A stretch of DNA of 64,000 nucleotides from Mangrovimicrobium sediminis (GCF_004745945.1 NZ_SRLE01000004.1:1-64000); one strand, 5' to 3'; counted from the first letter of the stretch, positions 1-15,080 are shown. The notes: generated by a model from the sequence alone, not told the origin. Numbers and translations are program-made.

Positions 1-105
1 GGGGTCAGAGTCGTGACTCTGACCCCGTGCACGCGGGGATCTGCGACTGTGTCAGGGAATGTGCGCAAAGCTCAAACAAGGGGTCAGAGTCGTGACTCTG
101 ACCCC
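1..105. repeat. Two identical copies of a 26-bp palindromic repeat
   Basis: Two identical 26-bp palindromes lie at 1-26 and 80-105. Each has 12-bp arms (GGGGTCAGAGTC / GACTCTGACCCC) around a GT centre. A variant with GAGCC arms recurs at 1221-1456, on the other side of the GAF-domain gene. The form resembles REP-like palindromes mobilised by Y1 (IS200-like/RAYT) transposases. No such transposase gene is visible in the window, so the origin is inferred. Confidence 0.85.
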
Positions 106-133
106 GTACACACGGACCCCGTACATGCGGGCA

Positions 134-1057
134 TCAATAGCGGAAACTGACCACCGAGCGCAGTTCGTTCAGGTAGTACACCGGGATCGCCAGCTGGGCG
201 AGATCGTCCTCCGGATCGCTGCCGGCGTGCCCCTGCGCAGAGGGCTCCAGCCAGGGCAGGCCGGTTTCCAGCACCTTGCCGGCGATGCCCTCGCCGCGGG
301 CCAGCCGGCGGTCGGGTTCGTCGGCGAGGATGCGGTGCACGGAATCCTCGATGCCGGAGCTGAAGCACAGCCCGTCGCCGGTGTCGGTGACGTTCCAGAT
401 CTCGAAACCGCGCGCGATCGGCGTGGCGTGGACGGAGAGGAAAGTGACCACGTAGCCGATGTCGTCGATGTTGTGGTCCGAGTTGAGCGGGATGCCGATG
501 CCGATGGAAATACCCGCCTCCAGCGCAGCCTGGGAGCGCAGGAAGGCGTTGGTGTTGGCGACGTCGGCGATCATCGGCGTGGCGCTTTTCCAGACCATGC
601 CGGGCAGGCCGCGGCCCAGCGGGAACTTGATATTGCGCGACTGGCGCTCGAAGCGCGCCAGCTTGCCGTAGTAACCGTCCACCAGCGACTGGCCGCTGAG
701 CCCGTCGTCCTTCCATACCTCGATGGCGCCATCGCCGCGGCCGTGGTCGCCGCACAGGAAGACCAGCACCGCGCGCAGATCGCGGCCCTGGAAGATGGGC
801 ATGGCCACGCCGGAGGTAAGGCCGGCCGACTGCGCGGCGTCGGCGCGCAGGAAAGCGCCGTCGCTGAGGTCTTTCATGATGATCGGGCGGGCCTCGCGCC
901 AGGCCTGTCCCGGCAGGCCGATGCCCGGGGCGAAGGTGATGTCGCGGCTGTGGTCGGCGAACTCCGCCAGCGGCCCGTAGGTGCCGGCATGCCATTTCAG
1001 GTGCTCGCCGGAGGCGTCCGGTACCCAGATTTCAACGACACGAACAAAAGGATGCAT
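134..1057 (-). CDS. GAF-domain protein with tandem GAF-like repeats
   Basis: A 307-aa cytoplasmic protein. I chose the ATG at 1055-1057 because GAGGAA lies just upstream; a longer in-frame ORF runs to 1186 but its extra N-terminus is low-complexity. Three internally similar segments begin with VEIWVPD, IEVWKDD and FEIWNVT (about residues 7, 108 and 220). Each is followed by a glycine-rich G(I/L)(P/A)G turn (GIGLPGQ, GRGLPGM, GEGIAGK), as in GAF sensor domains. There is no kinase, cyclase or DNA-binding output domain, so it may bind a small ligand or act through a partner. The gene stands alone, flanked on both sides by related palindromic repeats. The ligand cannot be told from sequence. Confidence 0.75.
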   Translation of the reverse strand: MHPFVRVVEIWVPDASGEHLKWHAGTYGPLAEFADHSRDITFAPGIGLPGQAWREARPIIMKDLSDGAFLRADAAQSAGLTSGVAMPIFQGRDLRAVLVFLCGDHGRGDGAIEVWKDDGLSGQSLVDGYYGKLARFERQSRNIKFPLGRGLPGMVWKSATPMIADVANTNAFLRSQAALEAGISIGIGIPLNSDHNIDDIGYVVTFLSVHATPIARGFEIWNVTDTGDGLCFSSGIEDSVHRILADEPDRRLARGEGIAGKVLETGLPWLEPSAQGHAGSDPEDDLAQLAIPVYYLNELRSVVSFRY

Positions 1058-1189
1058 CGACGGTTCCTCGAAGAATGACGTCAATGCGGGCGGGGTCAAA
1101 GCGTGTTCGGTGCGGCCCGTCTGTCGCGGGCTCGTGCTGTTATTATAGGCTGAAACGCGGTTCCTGGCAGCCCCTGGCAGCCACAAATT

Positions 1190-1460
1190 GACGTCTGGGT
1201 AAGCGGGGGTCGGTGTAAGCGGGGTCAGAGCCGTGGCTCTGACCCCTTGTCCGGGTATTCCCCGCGTCTGGGTCAGCAGGGGATCGGGGTAAGCGGGGTC
1301 AGAGCCATGGCTCTGACCCCTTGTCCGGGTAATCCCAGCGTTTGGGTAAGCAGGGGATCGGGGTAAACGGGGTCAGAGCCATGGCTCTGACCCCTGGTCT
1401 GGGTATTCCCCGCGGCTCTGACCCCTGGTTTGGGTATTCCCCGCGGCTCTGACCCCTGGT
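1190..1460. repeat. 74-bp tandem repeat array built on a palindrome
   Basis: Three palindromes with arms GGGGTCAGAGCC / GGCTCTGACCCC start at 1221, 1295 and 1369, an exact 74-bp period. Two half-sites (GGCTCTGACCCC at 1414-1425 and 1445-1456) follow with a 31-bp period. The spacers between copies are also similar. This fills most of the 515-bp gap between the GAF gene and the ATPase; otherwise the gap holds only the ATPase leader. Confidence 0.9.
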
Positions 1461-1572
1461 CCGCAACGGGATTCAGCCCGCACTGTTCAAACCGTAACCT
1501 CATCGGCCTAAGATAGGGGAAGGCCGGCGTCACTGTGCGCCGCCCATGCAAGCTGGTACCCAGGAGCAATCT

Positions 1573-4344
<2,772 letters not shown>

Positions 4345-4601
4345 TACGCCGGTAGATCTCCACCCGGTCGCCCTCGCTGAGGGCCTTGTCGAGGCTGGTG
4401 AACTTGCCGAAGATGCCGACTTTCATGCTGTCGATGTCGATCTCCGGCATTTTTTCCAGCAGGCCGCTGCTGGCAATGGCCTGCTCCACGGTAGTGTTCT
4501 CGACGACATCCAGTTCCACCCATGACTGGTGGCGCGGGCCGGCGTAGCAGACGCTGACTTTCATATCGCTTACCCTCTTTGCTCGCTATTGCTGGAGTTG
4601 G

Positions 4602-4639
4602 TCGCTGTCGCCAGTGTTCGTCACTGTCGCCAGCATTCG
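4602..4639. repeat. Short direct repeat, two imperfect 19-bp copies
   Basis: Two adjacent 19-bp copies (TCGCTGTCGCCAGTGTTCG and TCACTGTCGCCAGCATTCG) fill half of the rnfE-rnfH spacer. Three mismatches separate them. The role is unknown; it could be simple slippage. Confidence 0.6.
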
Positions 4640-4642
4640 CCG

Positions 4643-5326
4643 CTAGGGCGCCATACTCGGCATGACCAGCGTGTCGGCGGACTTGCCCGCGCTCAGCCAG
4701 CGGTCGATCAGGCGCTTGCCGGCAATCAGGAAACCCAGGGCCATGAAGGCGCCCGGCGGCAGCACCGCCAGCAGGATGCCGCCGAAGTTCGGGATCAGGG
4801 TCATCTCCAGCCAGGAGAAGCCGTTCCCCAGCAGCAGTGAGGCGTGGGCGAACAGGGTGCCGCTGCCGAGAATCTCTCGCATGCCGCCGATGGCCACCAG
4901 TACCCAGGTGAAGCCCAGGCCCATGGCCAGCGCGTCCGCCGCCGCCAGGCGCACGGAGTTCTTGCAGGCGAAGCTCTCGGCGCGGCCGAACACCGCGCAG
5001 TTGGTGACGATGAGCGCAATGAACAAGCCCAGCACCTTGTACAGCGGGTGCATCCAGGCGTTGATCGCCATGTCCACCAGGGTAACCACGGTGGCGATGA
5101 GCACGATGAGTACCGGGATGCGCACCTGCGGCGTGATGAACGAGCGCAGGCTGGCGATGATGATATTGGTCAGCACCAGTACCGCGACCGAGGCCAGGCC
5201 CATGCCCAGGCCGTTGGTCGCCGAGGTGGTCACCGCGAGCAGCGGGCACAGGGCCAGCATCTGGCCCATGGCCACGTTGTTGTTCCACAGGCCGTCGCCG
5301 AAGATCTGCCGGTAGGGGGAAGACAT
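4643..5326 (-). CDS. rnfE: Rnf complex membrane subunit RnfE
   Basis: A 227-aa integral membrane subunit of the Rnf ion-translocating ferredoxin:NAD+ oxidoreductase. It resembles RnfA/NqrE-type proteins in having multiple hydrophobic helices and the signatures [16 protein letters not shown] and [14 protein letters not shown]. The ATG at 5324-5326 follows AGGAGG, which fixes the start inside a longer frame. The start lies 2 bp from the rnfG stop, so the two genes are translationally coupled. In diazotrophs the nif-linked Rnf complex is thought to use ion-motive force to reduce ferredoxin or flavodoxin for nitrogenase. Confidence 0.95.
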   Translation of the reverse strand: MSSPYRQIFGDGLWNNNVAMGQMLALCPLLAVTTSATNGLGMGLASVAVLVLTNIIIASLRSFITPQVRIPVLIVLIATVVTLVDMAINAWMHPLYKVLGLFIALIVTNCAVFGRAESFACKNSVRLAAADALAMGLGFTWVLVAIGGMREILGSGTLFAHASLLLGNGFSWLEMTLIPNFGGILLAVLPPGAFMALGFLIAGKRLIDRWLSAGKSADTLVMPSMAP

Positions 5327-5328
5327 AC

Positions 5329-5985
5329 TCAATCCTCCTGGGAGTCTGCCGCCGTCGCTGTGGCGGCCAGTTGTTGTTGCCGCCAGGCGTCGAGCGCCTG
5401 CAGCGAAGCGTGAACGCCCCTGACCATCGCGCGTGGGGTGATCGTGGCGCCGGTGAACTGGTCGAACTGGCCGCCGTCTTTCTTCACCCCCCAGCCTCGC
5501 TTGTCGGGGTTGTCCAGCGACTTGCCGTTGAAACCGGTAATCCACGGGTCGCGGGCGATGTCGATACCGTCCGCCAGGCCGGGAGTTTCCCCGTGGCTGA
5601 TTACGCGCACACCGGTGATGGTGCCGGTGCCGTCCACGGCGACGATGAACTGGATGTCGCTGCCCCAACCGTAGATCGCGCTCTGCAGGGCGGCGCCGTT
5701 ATAGCGCCCGTCCAGGGTGGCGGTGTAGATGGTGAGCGGGGCAGAGAACGGCGCGCTCACCGCCTGCACGGCGGGCGATGCCAGCGGTGCATTGTCGTAG
5801 AGGCTGGCGGGCAGCACCTCGGCGAGCATCGCGCGTTTTTCCGCCTCGATGTGAGCGGCGATGCGGTCGCTGGTCTCCAGGTTGCCGATGATCAGCAACA
5901 CGCTGACCAGGAAACAGATGCCGCCAAGCAACCCGGCGTGATAGCCCAGGCGCTGGCGGTAGGCGGGTTGCGCTGCGCTCGTCAT
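5329..5985 (-). CDS. rnfG: Rnf complex FMN-binding subunit RnfG
   Basis: A 218-aa protein with one N-terminal transmembrane helix (about residues 18-36) and a periplasmic FMN-binding domain. The covalent flavin site is the S/TGAT-type motif, seen as FTGATITPR near residue 183. GETPGLAD and [17 protein letters not shown] are typical of RnfG/NqrC. I took the ATG at 5983-5985; an upstream extension of the frame reads into rnfD. It lies between rnfD and rnfE in the standard order. Confidence 0.95.
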   Translation of the reverse strand: MTSAAQPAYRQRLGYHAGLLGGICFLVSVLLIIGNLETSDRIAAHIEAEKRAMLAEVLPASLYDNAPLASPAVQAVSAPFSAPLTIYTATLDGRYNGAALQSAIYGWGSDIQFIVAVDGTGTITGVRVISHGETPGLADGIDIARDPWITGFNGKSLDNPDKRGWGVKKDGGQFDQFTGATITPRAMVRGVHASLQALDAWRQQQLAATATAADSQED

Positions 5986-5989
5986 GTAC

Positions 5990-7078
5990 TTAGCGCACCT
6001 TGCGCGCCGGGGTACGCGCCACCGTCGGGCGACCGCGCAGGTTGCGGCCATAGGCGCGCGGCTTGCAGTAGCGGTCCAGCAATGGGGTGAAGGCGTTCAT
6101 GAACAGTACCGCGAAGCCGACGCCCTCGGGGAAGCCGCCCCAGGCGCGGATGGCAAACAGCACCGCGGCGCAGCCGGCGCCGAAGATCAACTGGCCGGTC
6201 TTCGACGAGGGCGAGGTGACGTAGTCGGTGGCGATAAAAAAGGCGCCGAGCATGATGCCGCCGCTGGTCAGGTGCAACAGGGGGCTGGCGTAGTGTGCCG
6301 GGTCCGCGCGGTGGAAGATGGCCGCCAGCAGGACAGTGGTGCCGAGCATGGCCACCGGGATGTGCCAGCTGATAATGCGCAGGGCCAGCAGCCACAGGCC
6401 GCCCAGCAGCACCAGCAGTTCGGAGGTTTCACCGAGGCTGCCGGCGGTGCTGCCGGTAAGGGAGTCCAGCCAGTTGAAGCTGCCCGCGGCCAGTTCGCTG
6501 ACCGTGCCCGCACCCTGGGCGGTTTTCATTTCACCGAGAATAGTCGGGCCGGTGACGCCGTCCGGGATGCCGCCGCCGAACACGATATCCAGCGCGGCCC
6601 ACGGACCCGGTGCGCCGCTGGACAGCAGGTCCGGCTGCACCCAGGTGGTCATGTGTACCGGGAAGGACACCAGCAGGGCGACCCGCGCCAGCATGGCGGG
6701 GTTGAAGATGTTCTGGCCGACGCCGCCGTACAACTGCTTGCCCACGGCGATGGCGAAGGCGGCACCGCCGGCGCCGATCCACCACGGCGCCCAGGGCGGC
6801 AGGGTCAGCGCCAGCAGCCAGCCGGTAAGCAGGGCAGAGGAATCGCGCAGTCTCGACAGCGGTTTGTCCTGCAGCAGCAGGCACAGGGCCTCGGTGGCGA
6901 CCGCGCTGGCGCAGGTGATCACCCACAACAGCAGCGCCGGCCAGCCGAACAGGTACAGGCCGAACACGGTCGCCGGCACCAGCGCCAGGCACACCTGCAG
7001 CATGATGCGGTCCACCGAGGACCCGGCATGGCTGTGCGGCGCCGCGCGACCGGTTATCGTCAGGCCCGCGCCGCTCAT
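5990..7078 (-). CDS. rnfD: Rnf complex membrane subunit RnfD
   Basis: A 362-aa polytopic membrane subunit of Rnf, homologous to NqrB. It carries the conserved FNPAMLARV stretch and a DGVTGPT motif at the position where RnfD proteins bind FMN covalently through threonine. Its ATG overlaps the rnfC stop (ATGA), showing translational coupling. The C-terminus is basic (RTPARKVR). It probably forms part of the ion channel of the complex. Confidence 0.95.
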   Translation of the reverse strand: MSGAGLTITGRAAPHSHAGSSVDRIMLQVCLALVPATVFGLYLFGWPALLLWVITCASAVATEALCLLLQDKPLSRLRDSSALLTGWLLALTLPPWAPWWIGAGGAAFAIAVGKQLYGGVGQNIFNPAMLARVALLVSFPVHMTTWVQPDLLSSGAPGPWAALDIVFGGGIPDGVTGPTILGEMKTAQGAGTVSELAAGSFNWLDSLTGSTAGSLGETSELLVLLGGLWLLALRIISWHIPVAMLGTTVLLAAIFHRADPAHYASPLLHLTSGGIMLGAFFIATDYVTSPSSKTGQLIFGAGCAAVLFAIRAWGGFPEGVGFAVLFMNAFTPLLDRYCKPRAYGRNLRGRPTVARTPARKVR

Positions 7079-8589
7079 GAGTCACAGTCCTCGGTGCTGG
7101 TCGTGGTGCTGGCTTCGTTGTCGGCTTTCGCAGTGGCGCGCCGTGCGGGCTTTTTCTTCTTCGCCGCGCGGGCCGCCTTGGCGGCGCGTTTTTCCTCGGC
7201 TTCGCGCTCCAGTCGCGCGTTGCGCGCCTCGGTCAGGCGCTGGGTGTACTCCAGTTTCTGGGCGGCGGCGCGGCGCTGCTTCATCTCGCCGCGGGCGTAC
7301 TCGAAGAAGTTCACCAGCGGGATGTGCGAGGGGCAGACCCAGGAGCAGGTGCCGCACAGGATACAGTCGCGCAGGCCGTATTCGGCGGCGCCATCGAAAT
7401 CGTCGGCGCGGGCGAACTTGGCCATCTCCACCGGCATCAGGCCCATCGGGCAGGCGTCGACACAGCGGCCGCAGCGAATACACGGCGAGGGCGCCTGGTC
7501 GTTCACCTCGCGCCGGGTCAGGGCGAGTACGCCGGAAGTGCCTTTCATCACGGGGACGGCGGTGGAGGGCAGTGCCTGGCCCATCATCGGGCCGCCCATG
7601 ACCAGTCGCGCGGGGGTGTCGCGCAGGCCGCCGCACTGTTCCAGCAGGTGTTCGATGGGGGTGCCGAACAGCGCCTCGACATTGCGCGGGCGCGACACGC
7701 AACCGCCGGCCAGGGTCAGCACCCGCGACAACAGCGGCCGCCCGTGGCGCAGGGCCTGCTGGATGGCGTAGGCGGTGGCGACGTTGTGCACCAGGATGCC
7801 GAGGTCGTTGCTGCGACCGCCGGCGGGTACCTCGCGCCCGGTGAGGGCCTGGATCAGCTGTTTTGCCGAACCCATCGGGTACATCGCGGGCACGGTTTTC
7901 ACCTCCACCTTGCCGAAGGGCGCCGCCGCCTCGCGCATCGCCGCGACGGCCTCGGGCTTGTTGTCCTCTATGCCGATGATCACTTCGTAACATTCGACGA
8001 TATGCTGGATCAGCCGCGCCCCCTCGACGATCTGCGCCGCACGCTCGCGCATCAGGTGGTCGTCGGTTGTGAGGTAGGGCTCGCACTCGCCGCCGTTGAT
8101 GATCAGCGTCCTGATTTCGTAGCGGCGCCCCTGGCGCAGCTTGATCGCCGCCGGGAACACCGCGCCGCCGAGGCCGACAATGCCTGCGCGTTCAACTTCT
8201 TCGGCCAGCTCTTCCGGAGAGCGGGCGAACGGGTCGTCCTCGCGCGGCCGTTCCTGCCAGCGGTCTTCGCCGTCCGGCTCGATGATGATGGAGGTCGCGG
8301 GCAGCCCCGAAGGGTGCGGCGCGACGATGTCCTCGATGGCGACCACGCTGCCCGAGGTGGGCGCGTGCAGGCGGGTCGACAGTCCCGCACCGGAAACCCC
8401 GATGCACTGGCCCTTGGCCACGCGCTCGCCCACCTGCACCACGGGCAGGGCGCTGGCGCCGGCCTGTTGGAACAGCGGCAGGCTCAGGCGCGCGGGCAGC
8501 GGGATATCGGTGAGGATAGCCTGGCCCGCGGTGTCGCCCTTGCGACCCTCCGGGTGAACGCCGCCGCGAATGGGAGAGAAGATTGACAT
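7075..8589 (-). CDS. rnfC: Rnf complex Fe-S/NADH-binding subunit RnfC
   Basis: A 504-aa peripheral subunit, related to NuoF/NqrA, expected to bind NADH and FMN on the cytoplasmic face. Seen: N-terminal GGVHPEGRK, a flavin/NADH region with GLGGAVFPAAIKL and INGGECEPY, then two 4Fe-4S motifs, CIRCGRCVDACP (about residue 375) and CILCGTCSWVCP (about 413). A charged, Lys/Ala-rich C-terminal tail of about 70 residues follows. The true start MSIFSPIRGG (ATG 8587-8589) lies 2 bp after the rnfB stop; the longer frame upstream is antisense-like extension inside rnfB. Confidence 0.95.
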   Translation of the reverse strand: MSIFSPIRGGVHPEGRKGDTAGQAILTDIPLPARLSLPLFQQAGASALPVVQVGERVAKGQCIGVSGAGLSTRLHAPTSGSVVAIEDIVAPHPSGLPATSIIIEPDGEDRWQERPREDDPFARSPEELAEEVERAGIVGLGGAVFPAAIKLRQGRRYEIRTLIINGGECEPYLTTDDHLMRERAAQIVEGARLIQHIVECYEVIIGIEDNKPEAVAAMREAAAPFGKVEVKTVPAMYPMGSAKQLIQALTGREVPAGGRSNDLGILVHNVATAYAIQQALRHGRPLLSRVLTLAGGCVSRPRNVEALFGTPIEHLLEQCGGLRDTPARLVMGGPMMGQALPSTAVPVMKGTSGVLALTRREVNDQAPSPCIRCGRCVDACPMGLMPVEMAKFARADDFDGAAEYGLRDCILCGTCSWVCPSHIPLVNFFEYARGEMKQRRAAAQKLEYTQRLTEARNARLEREAEEKRAAKAARAAKKKKPARRATAKADNEASTTTSTEDCDS

Positions 8590-8591
8590 GC

Positions 8592-9119
8592 TCAGGCCAC
8601 CATCGGCTTGGGCCACTGCCAGTTGTGCAGATCGGGTGTTTCGGCGCCGAGATGGATGCAATCCTCGGGGCAGGCGTCCAGGCACTTGCCGCAGCCGGTG
8701 CAGGCGCTTTTGATCACCGCGTGAATCTGCTTGTTGGCGCCGACGATGGCGTCGGTGGGGCAGGCCTTGTAGCAGCGGGTACAGCCGGTGCACAGGCTCT
8801 CGTCGATGCTCGCCAGTTGCGGCGCGGCGCTCTCGCCCAGGGTATTGATATCGATGCCCAGCAGCTCGGCCACGCGTTCGGCCAGGGCGCGGCCACCGGG
8901 GGGGCAACAGGTCGGGTCAGCGCTGCCGTCGGCCATGGCCTCGGCGGCGGGCTTGCAGCCGGCGAAGCCGCACTGGCCGCACTGGCTGTTGGGCAGCATC
9001 GCCTCGATCTCCTCGACGATGGGGTTGGACTCGGCCACCGCGAACACCTTCGCCGCGAAGGCCAGGGCCGAGCCCAGGGTGAAGCCGAGAATCGTCAGTA
9101 CCAGAGTCGCCATAAACAT
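8592..9119 (-). CDS. rnfB: Rnf complex Fe-S subunit RnfB
   Basis: A 175-aa electron-transfer subunit. It has one N-terminal membrane helix, a 4Fe-4S domain with CGQCGFAGC and a downstream CCPPGG, then two ferredoxin motifs, CTGCTRCYKACP and CTGCGKCLDACP. The ATG at 9117-9119 follows GAGGGA at 6 bp; a second ATG two codons later is less well placed. It sits 10 bp after rnfA. RnfB is the usual docking point for ferredoxin. Confidence 0.95.
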   Translation of the reverse strand: MFMATLVLTILGFTLGSALAFAAKVFAVAESNPIVEEIEAMLPNSQCGQCGFAGCKPAAEAMADGSADPTCCPPGGRALAERVAELLGIDINTLGESAAPQLASIDESLCTGCTRCYKACPTDAIVGANKQIHAVIKSACTGCGKCLDACPEDCIHLGAETPDLHNWQWPKPMVA

Positions 9120-9129
9120 AATCAGTCCC

Positions 9130-9702
9130 TCACAACATTCCGCCAAAGCCCATGAAAACCAGCGACAGGATGCCCGCCGTCACCAGCGCCACCGGGGTGC
9201 CGGCAAAGGTGGCCGGCACCTCGGCCAGTGCCAGGCGCTCGCGCAGCCCGGCGAAGATAACCATTACCAGGGAGAAGCCCAGCGCAGAGCCCAGGCCGTA
9301 GATCAGGCTCTCGCCCAGCCCGTGGTCCTCGCGCACGTTGAGCAGCGCCACCCCTAGCACCGCGCAGTTGGTGGTGATCAGCGGCAGGAAGATGCCCAGC
9401 GCCTTGTGCAGGATTGGGCTGAACTTGCGCATCACCAGTTCGGTGAACTGCACGATGGCCGCAATCACCAGGATGAAAGAGAGAATGCGCAGGAAGCCGA
9501 GGTCCAGCGGCCGCAGGATGTAGTTCTCCAGGCACCAGCCGCACAGGGCGGAGAGGGTGAGTACAAAAGCGGTGGCCAGCCCCATGCCCAGCGCCGAGCT
9601 CAGCTTGTTGGACACGCCCATCAGCGGGCACAGGCCGAGAAACTTCGCCAGTACGATGTTGTTCACCAAAATGGTGCTGCCCAGCAGTGTCAGGTACTCC
9701 AT
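9130..9702 (-). CDS. rnfA: Rnf complex membrane subunit RnfA
   Basis: A 190-aa membrane protein with about six helices, close to E. coli RsxA/RnfA. It has the signatures [15 protein letters not shown] and [17 protein letters not shown]. The start MEYLTLL (ATG 9700-9702) matches the family; a GTG three codons upstream is possible. It is the first gene of the rnf operon and lies about 110 bp downstream of a sigma-54 promoter at 9812-9827 on the same strand. Confidence 0.95.
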   Translation of the reverse strand: MEYLTLLGSTILVNNIVLAKFLGLCPLMGVSNKLSSALGMGLATAFVLTLSALCGWCLENYILRPLDLGFLRILSFILVIAAIVQFTELVMRKFSPILHKALGIFLPLITTNCAVLGVALLNVREDHGLGESLIYGLGSALGFSLVMVIFAGLRERLALAEVPATFAGTPVALVTAGILSLVFMGFGGML

Positions 9703-9811
9703 TGCTCTCACTCTCTAACGCGTGCGTGATAACAGATGAGTCGCTTGCGAGTTGCCGGTCGTCGACTGCGGCAGGTTTGTGTCGCATGTCGCGCCGTCTC
9801 AGGGGGGTAAT

Positions 9812-9827
9812 TGCATTAAGCGTGCCA
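9812..9827 (-). promoter_or_regulatory. Sigma-54 promoter of the rnf operon
   Basis: On the minus strand TGGCACGCTTAATGCA has the invariant GG and GC with exactly 10 bases between. It matches the TGGCACG-N4-TTGCA consensus except for one T. The spacing to rnfA (about 110 bp) and the NifA-type sites 86-145 bp further upstream support it. Confidence 0.85.
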
Positions 9828-9912
9828 TGGCGCGTATCCCACAGGACCTTGATCTGGATCATGCTGTGTTGGGGATTCAGGCGCACAACCGGCCCAAAGC
9901 TGGCCCGAAATT

Positions 9913-10002
9913 TGTCGCAAACACGACAAAATGCCGTCGGCGAAAATTTTCGTGCTTGTCGCACAACCGACAAACCGGCCGCCGAAATGTCGTTTTTCGA
10001 CA
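9913..10002. promoter_or_regulatory. NifA upstream activator sites between rnfA and nifL
   Basis: Two perfect TGT-N10-ACA sites lie at 9913-9928 (TGTCGCAAACACGACA) and 9957-9972 (TGTCGCACAACCGACA). A third at 9988-10002 has the same ends but only 9 bases between. All share extended TGTCG/CGACA arms. They sit between the divergent rnfA and nifL sigma-54 promoters at distances suitable for activating both. This 421-bp gap holds no gene. Confidence 0.8.
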
Positions 10003-10023
10003 TGGAACCGGGGATTTGCCACC

Positions 10024-10039
10024 CGGCATGGCTTTTGCA
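10024..10039 (+). promoter_or_regulatory. Sigma-54 promoter of nifLA
   Basis: CGGCATGGCTTTTGCA carries GG-N10-GC and matches the -24/-12 consensus well. It is about 85 bp before the nifL ATG and 50-100 bp after the NifA-type sites, which suggests NifA autoactivation. No NtrC site was recognised. Confidence 0.75.
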
Positions 10040-10111
10040 GCTCACCTCGTGGGGCAGGCGCGGCCCGCCCCGGCCAGAGGATGCCCCCGCGGCCGCGGGG
10101 ACGTTCAATGA

Positions 10112-11728
<1,617 letters not shown>

Positions 11729-11742
11729 GGCGGTTGTAGCCG

Positions 11743-13323
<1,581 letters not shown>

Positions 13324-13345
13324 GTCGCCACGGTGTCCGCCGTGG
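13324..13345. other. Hairpin after nifA
   Basis: An inverted repeat, GCCACGG ... CCGTGGC, begins just after the nifA stop. It has no following T-run, so it may be a weak terminator or an mRNA 3' stabiliser before the nifB promoter. Confidence 0.5.
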
Positions 13346-13346
13346 C

Positions 13347-13395
13347 TGTCACCTAGAGCACAATTAGTCGCAAAGGGCTTGTATCAAAGCCCACA
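13347..13395. promoter_or_regulatory. Two NifA sites upstream of nifB
   Basis: TGT-N10-ACA occurs at 13347-13362 (TGTCACCTAGAGCACA) and 13380-13395 (TGTATCAAAGCCCACA). They lie about 85 and 53 bp upstream of the nifB -24 element. Confidence 0.75.
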
Positions 13396-13446
13396 AACAC
13401 TCCCTCCAGAGACTAGAAAAACCAATAAAAACAGTCACATAAAAAC

Positions 13447-13462
13447 CGGCACAGGCATTGCA
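13447..13462 (+). promoter_or_regulatory. Sigma-54 promoter of nifB
   Basis: CGGCACAGGCATTGCA has GG-N10-GC and a near-perfect -24/-12 match. Fifteen of 16 bases, including the ten between GG and GC, are the same as in the iscA-nifU promoter at 59956. The nifB ATG is about 85 bp downstream. Confidence 0.9.
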
Positions 13463-13548
13463 TTACCTGTATCAAGCACTGCGCCGGCCGCGCGCCACGC
13501 AGTCAACAGCATTCACCACCCGCCAGGGTAGAAAGAGGAGTTCTTGCG

Positions 13549-15066
13549 ATGGAACTGACAGTGCTTGGACAGGATGAGGCGGCCGCGGCCGTTGCGGATA
13601 GCGGTTGCTCCACCGGTTCGTGTGGCAGCACCAACGACCAGATGTCGGACTTGCCCGATGCGATCCGCGAAAAGGTACAGAACCACCCCTGCTACTCGGA
13701 AGAGGCTCACCACTACTTCGCGCGTATGCACGTGGCGGTGGCCCCGGCCTGCAACATCCAGTGCCATTACTGCAACCGCAAGTACGACTGCTCCAACGAG
13801 TCGCGCCCCGGCGTGGTCTCCGAACTGCTGACGCCGGAACAGGCGATCAAGAAAACCAAGGCGGTGGCCGCCAACATCCCGCAGATGACCGTGCTCGGTA
13901 TCGCCGGCCCCGGCGACCCGCTGGCCAACCCCGAGCGCACCTTCGAGACCTTCCGCGGTCTCTCCGAGGAAGCGCCGGACATCAAGCTGTGCGTTTCCAC
14001 CAACGGCCTGGCACTGCCCGAGTCGGTGGAGGAACTGTCCAAGCACAATATCGATCACGTCACTATCACCATCAACTGTGTGGACCCGAAAATCGGCGCG
14101 CAGATCTACCCGTGGATCTACTGGAACAACCGCCGCATCCGCGGCGAGAAGGGCGCGGCGATCCTCATCGAGCAGCAGCAAAAAGGCCTGGAGATGCTGG
14201 TCGAGCGCGGCATCCTGGTGAAGGTCAACTCGGTGATGATCCCCGGCGTCAACGACGAGCACCTCAAGGAGGTCAGCCGCATCGTCAAGAGCAAGGGCGC
14301 CTTCCTGCACAACGTCATGCCGCTGATCGCCGAGGAAGAGCACGGCACCTTCTACGGCGTCATGGGCCAGCGCGGGCCGGAGCCCGAGGAACTGCAGGAC
14401 CTGCAGGACGACTGCGCCGGCGATATGAACATGATGCGCCACTGCCGCCAGTGCCGCGCCGACGCCGTCGGCCTGCTCGGCGAAGACCGCGGTGAAGAGT
14501 TCACCCTGGACAAGATCGAGGCCATGGAAATCGACTACGGCGCCGCGATGAAAACCCGTGCGGTCGTGCACGCCGGCATCATGGAGGAACTGGACGAGAA
14601 GCAGGCCAAGCGCGAGCGCCTGGCCGCGGCCAGCGTGCCGGATGCCCAGGGCCTGGTGGATACCCGCCCGGTACTGATGGCGGTGGCCACCAGCGGCGGC
14701 GGCCTGATCAACCAGCACTTCGGCCACGCCACCGAGTTCCTGGTCTACGAGGCCTCGCCCAACGGCGTGCGCTTCATCGGCCACCGCAAGGTCGACCAGT
14801 ACTGCATCGGCAACGACACCTGCGGCGAGAAGGAGTCGGCGCTGTCCGGCAGCATCCGCTCGCTGCACGGCTGCGAGGCGGTGCTGTGCTCGAAGATCGG
14901 TTTCGAGCCCTGGTCGCAGCTGGAGGAGGCCGGCATCGTGCCCAATGGCGAACACGCCATGGAGCCGATCGAGGAGGCGGTGCTCGCGGTGTATCGCGAG
15001 ATGGCCGAGTCCGGCGCCCTCGAGGAGCCCGTGCCGGCGGCCCGGGCACAGCAAGTTTCTGCGTGA
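13549..15066 (+). CDS. nifB: NifB, FeMo-co core synthase (radical SAM plus NafY/NifX domain)
   Basis: A 505-aa enzyme that makes NifB-co, the Fe8S9C precursor of FeMo-co, using S-adenosylmethionine. The radical SAM motif CNIQCHYC is at residues 68-75. Typical NifB stretches follow: ESRPGVVSELLTPEQA, GIAGPGDPLANPE and RHCRQCRADAVGLLGED. From about residue 385 a fused dinitrogenase-cofactor-binding domain is present (NQHFGHATEFLVYE). The ATG follows an AGAGGAG site. It heads nifB-fdxN-nifO-nifQ under its own sigma-54 promoter. Confidence 0.98.
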   Translation: MELTVLGQDEAAAAVADSGCSTGSCGSTNDQMSDLPDAIREKVQNHPCYSEEAHHYFARMHVAVAPACNIQCHYCNRKYDCSNESRPGVVSELLTPEQAIKKTKAVAANIPQMTVLGIAGPGDPLANPERTFETFRGLSEEAPDIKLCVSTNGLALPESVEELSKHNIDHVTITINCVDPKIGAQIYPWIYWNNRRIRGEKGAAILIEQQQKGLEMLVERGILVKVNSVMIPGVNDEHLKEVSRIVKSKGAFLHNVMPLIAEEEHGTFYGVMGQRGPEPEELQDLQDDCAGDMNMMRHCRQCRADAVGLLGEDRGEEFTLDKIEAMEIDYGAAMKTRAVVHAGIMEELDEKQAKRERLAAASVPDAQGLVDTRPVLMAVATSGGGLINQHFGHATEFLVYEASPNGVRFIGHRKVDQYCIGNDTCGEKESALSGSIRSLHGCEAVLCSKIGFEPWSQLEEAGIVPNGEHAMEPIEEAVLAVYREMAESGALEEPVPAARAQQVSA

Positions 15067-15080
15067 AAGCGAGACCCTTG

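Noticed and set aside
1190-1460. 74-bp repeats as a CRISPR array
   Set aside because: The spacers between palindromes are similar to each other and there are no cas genes.
9988-10002. TGTCGTTTTTCGACA as a third full NifA site
   Set aside because: Only nine bases separate TGT and ACA, so it may be non-functional; mentioned only as a variant.
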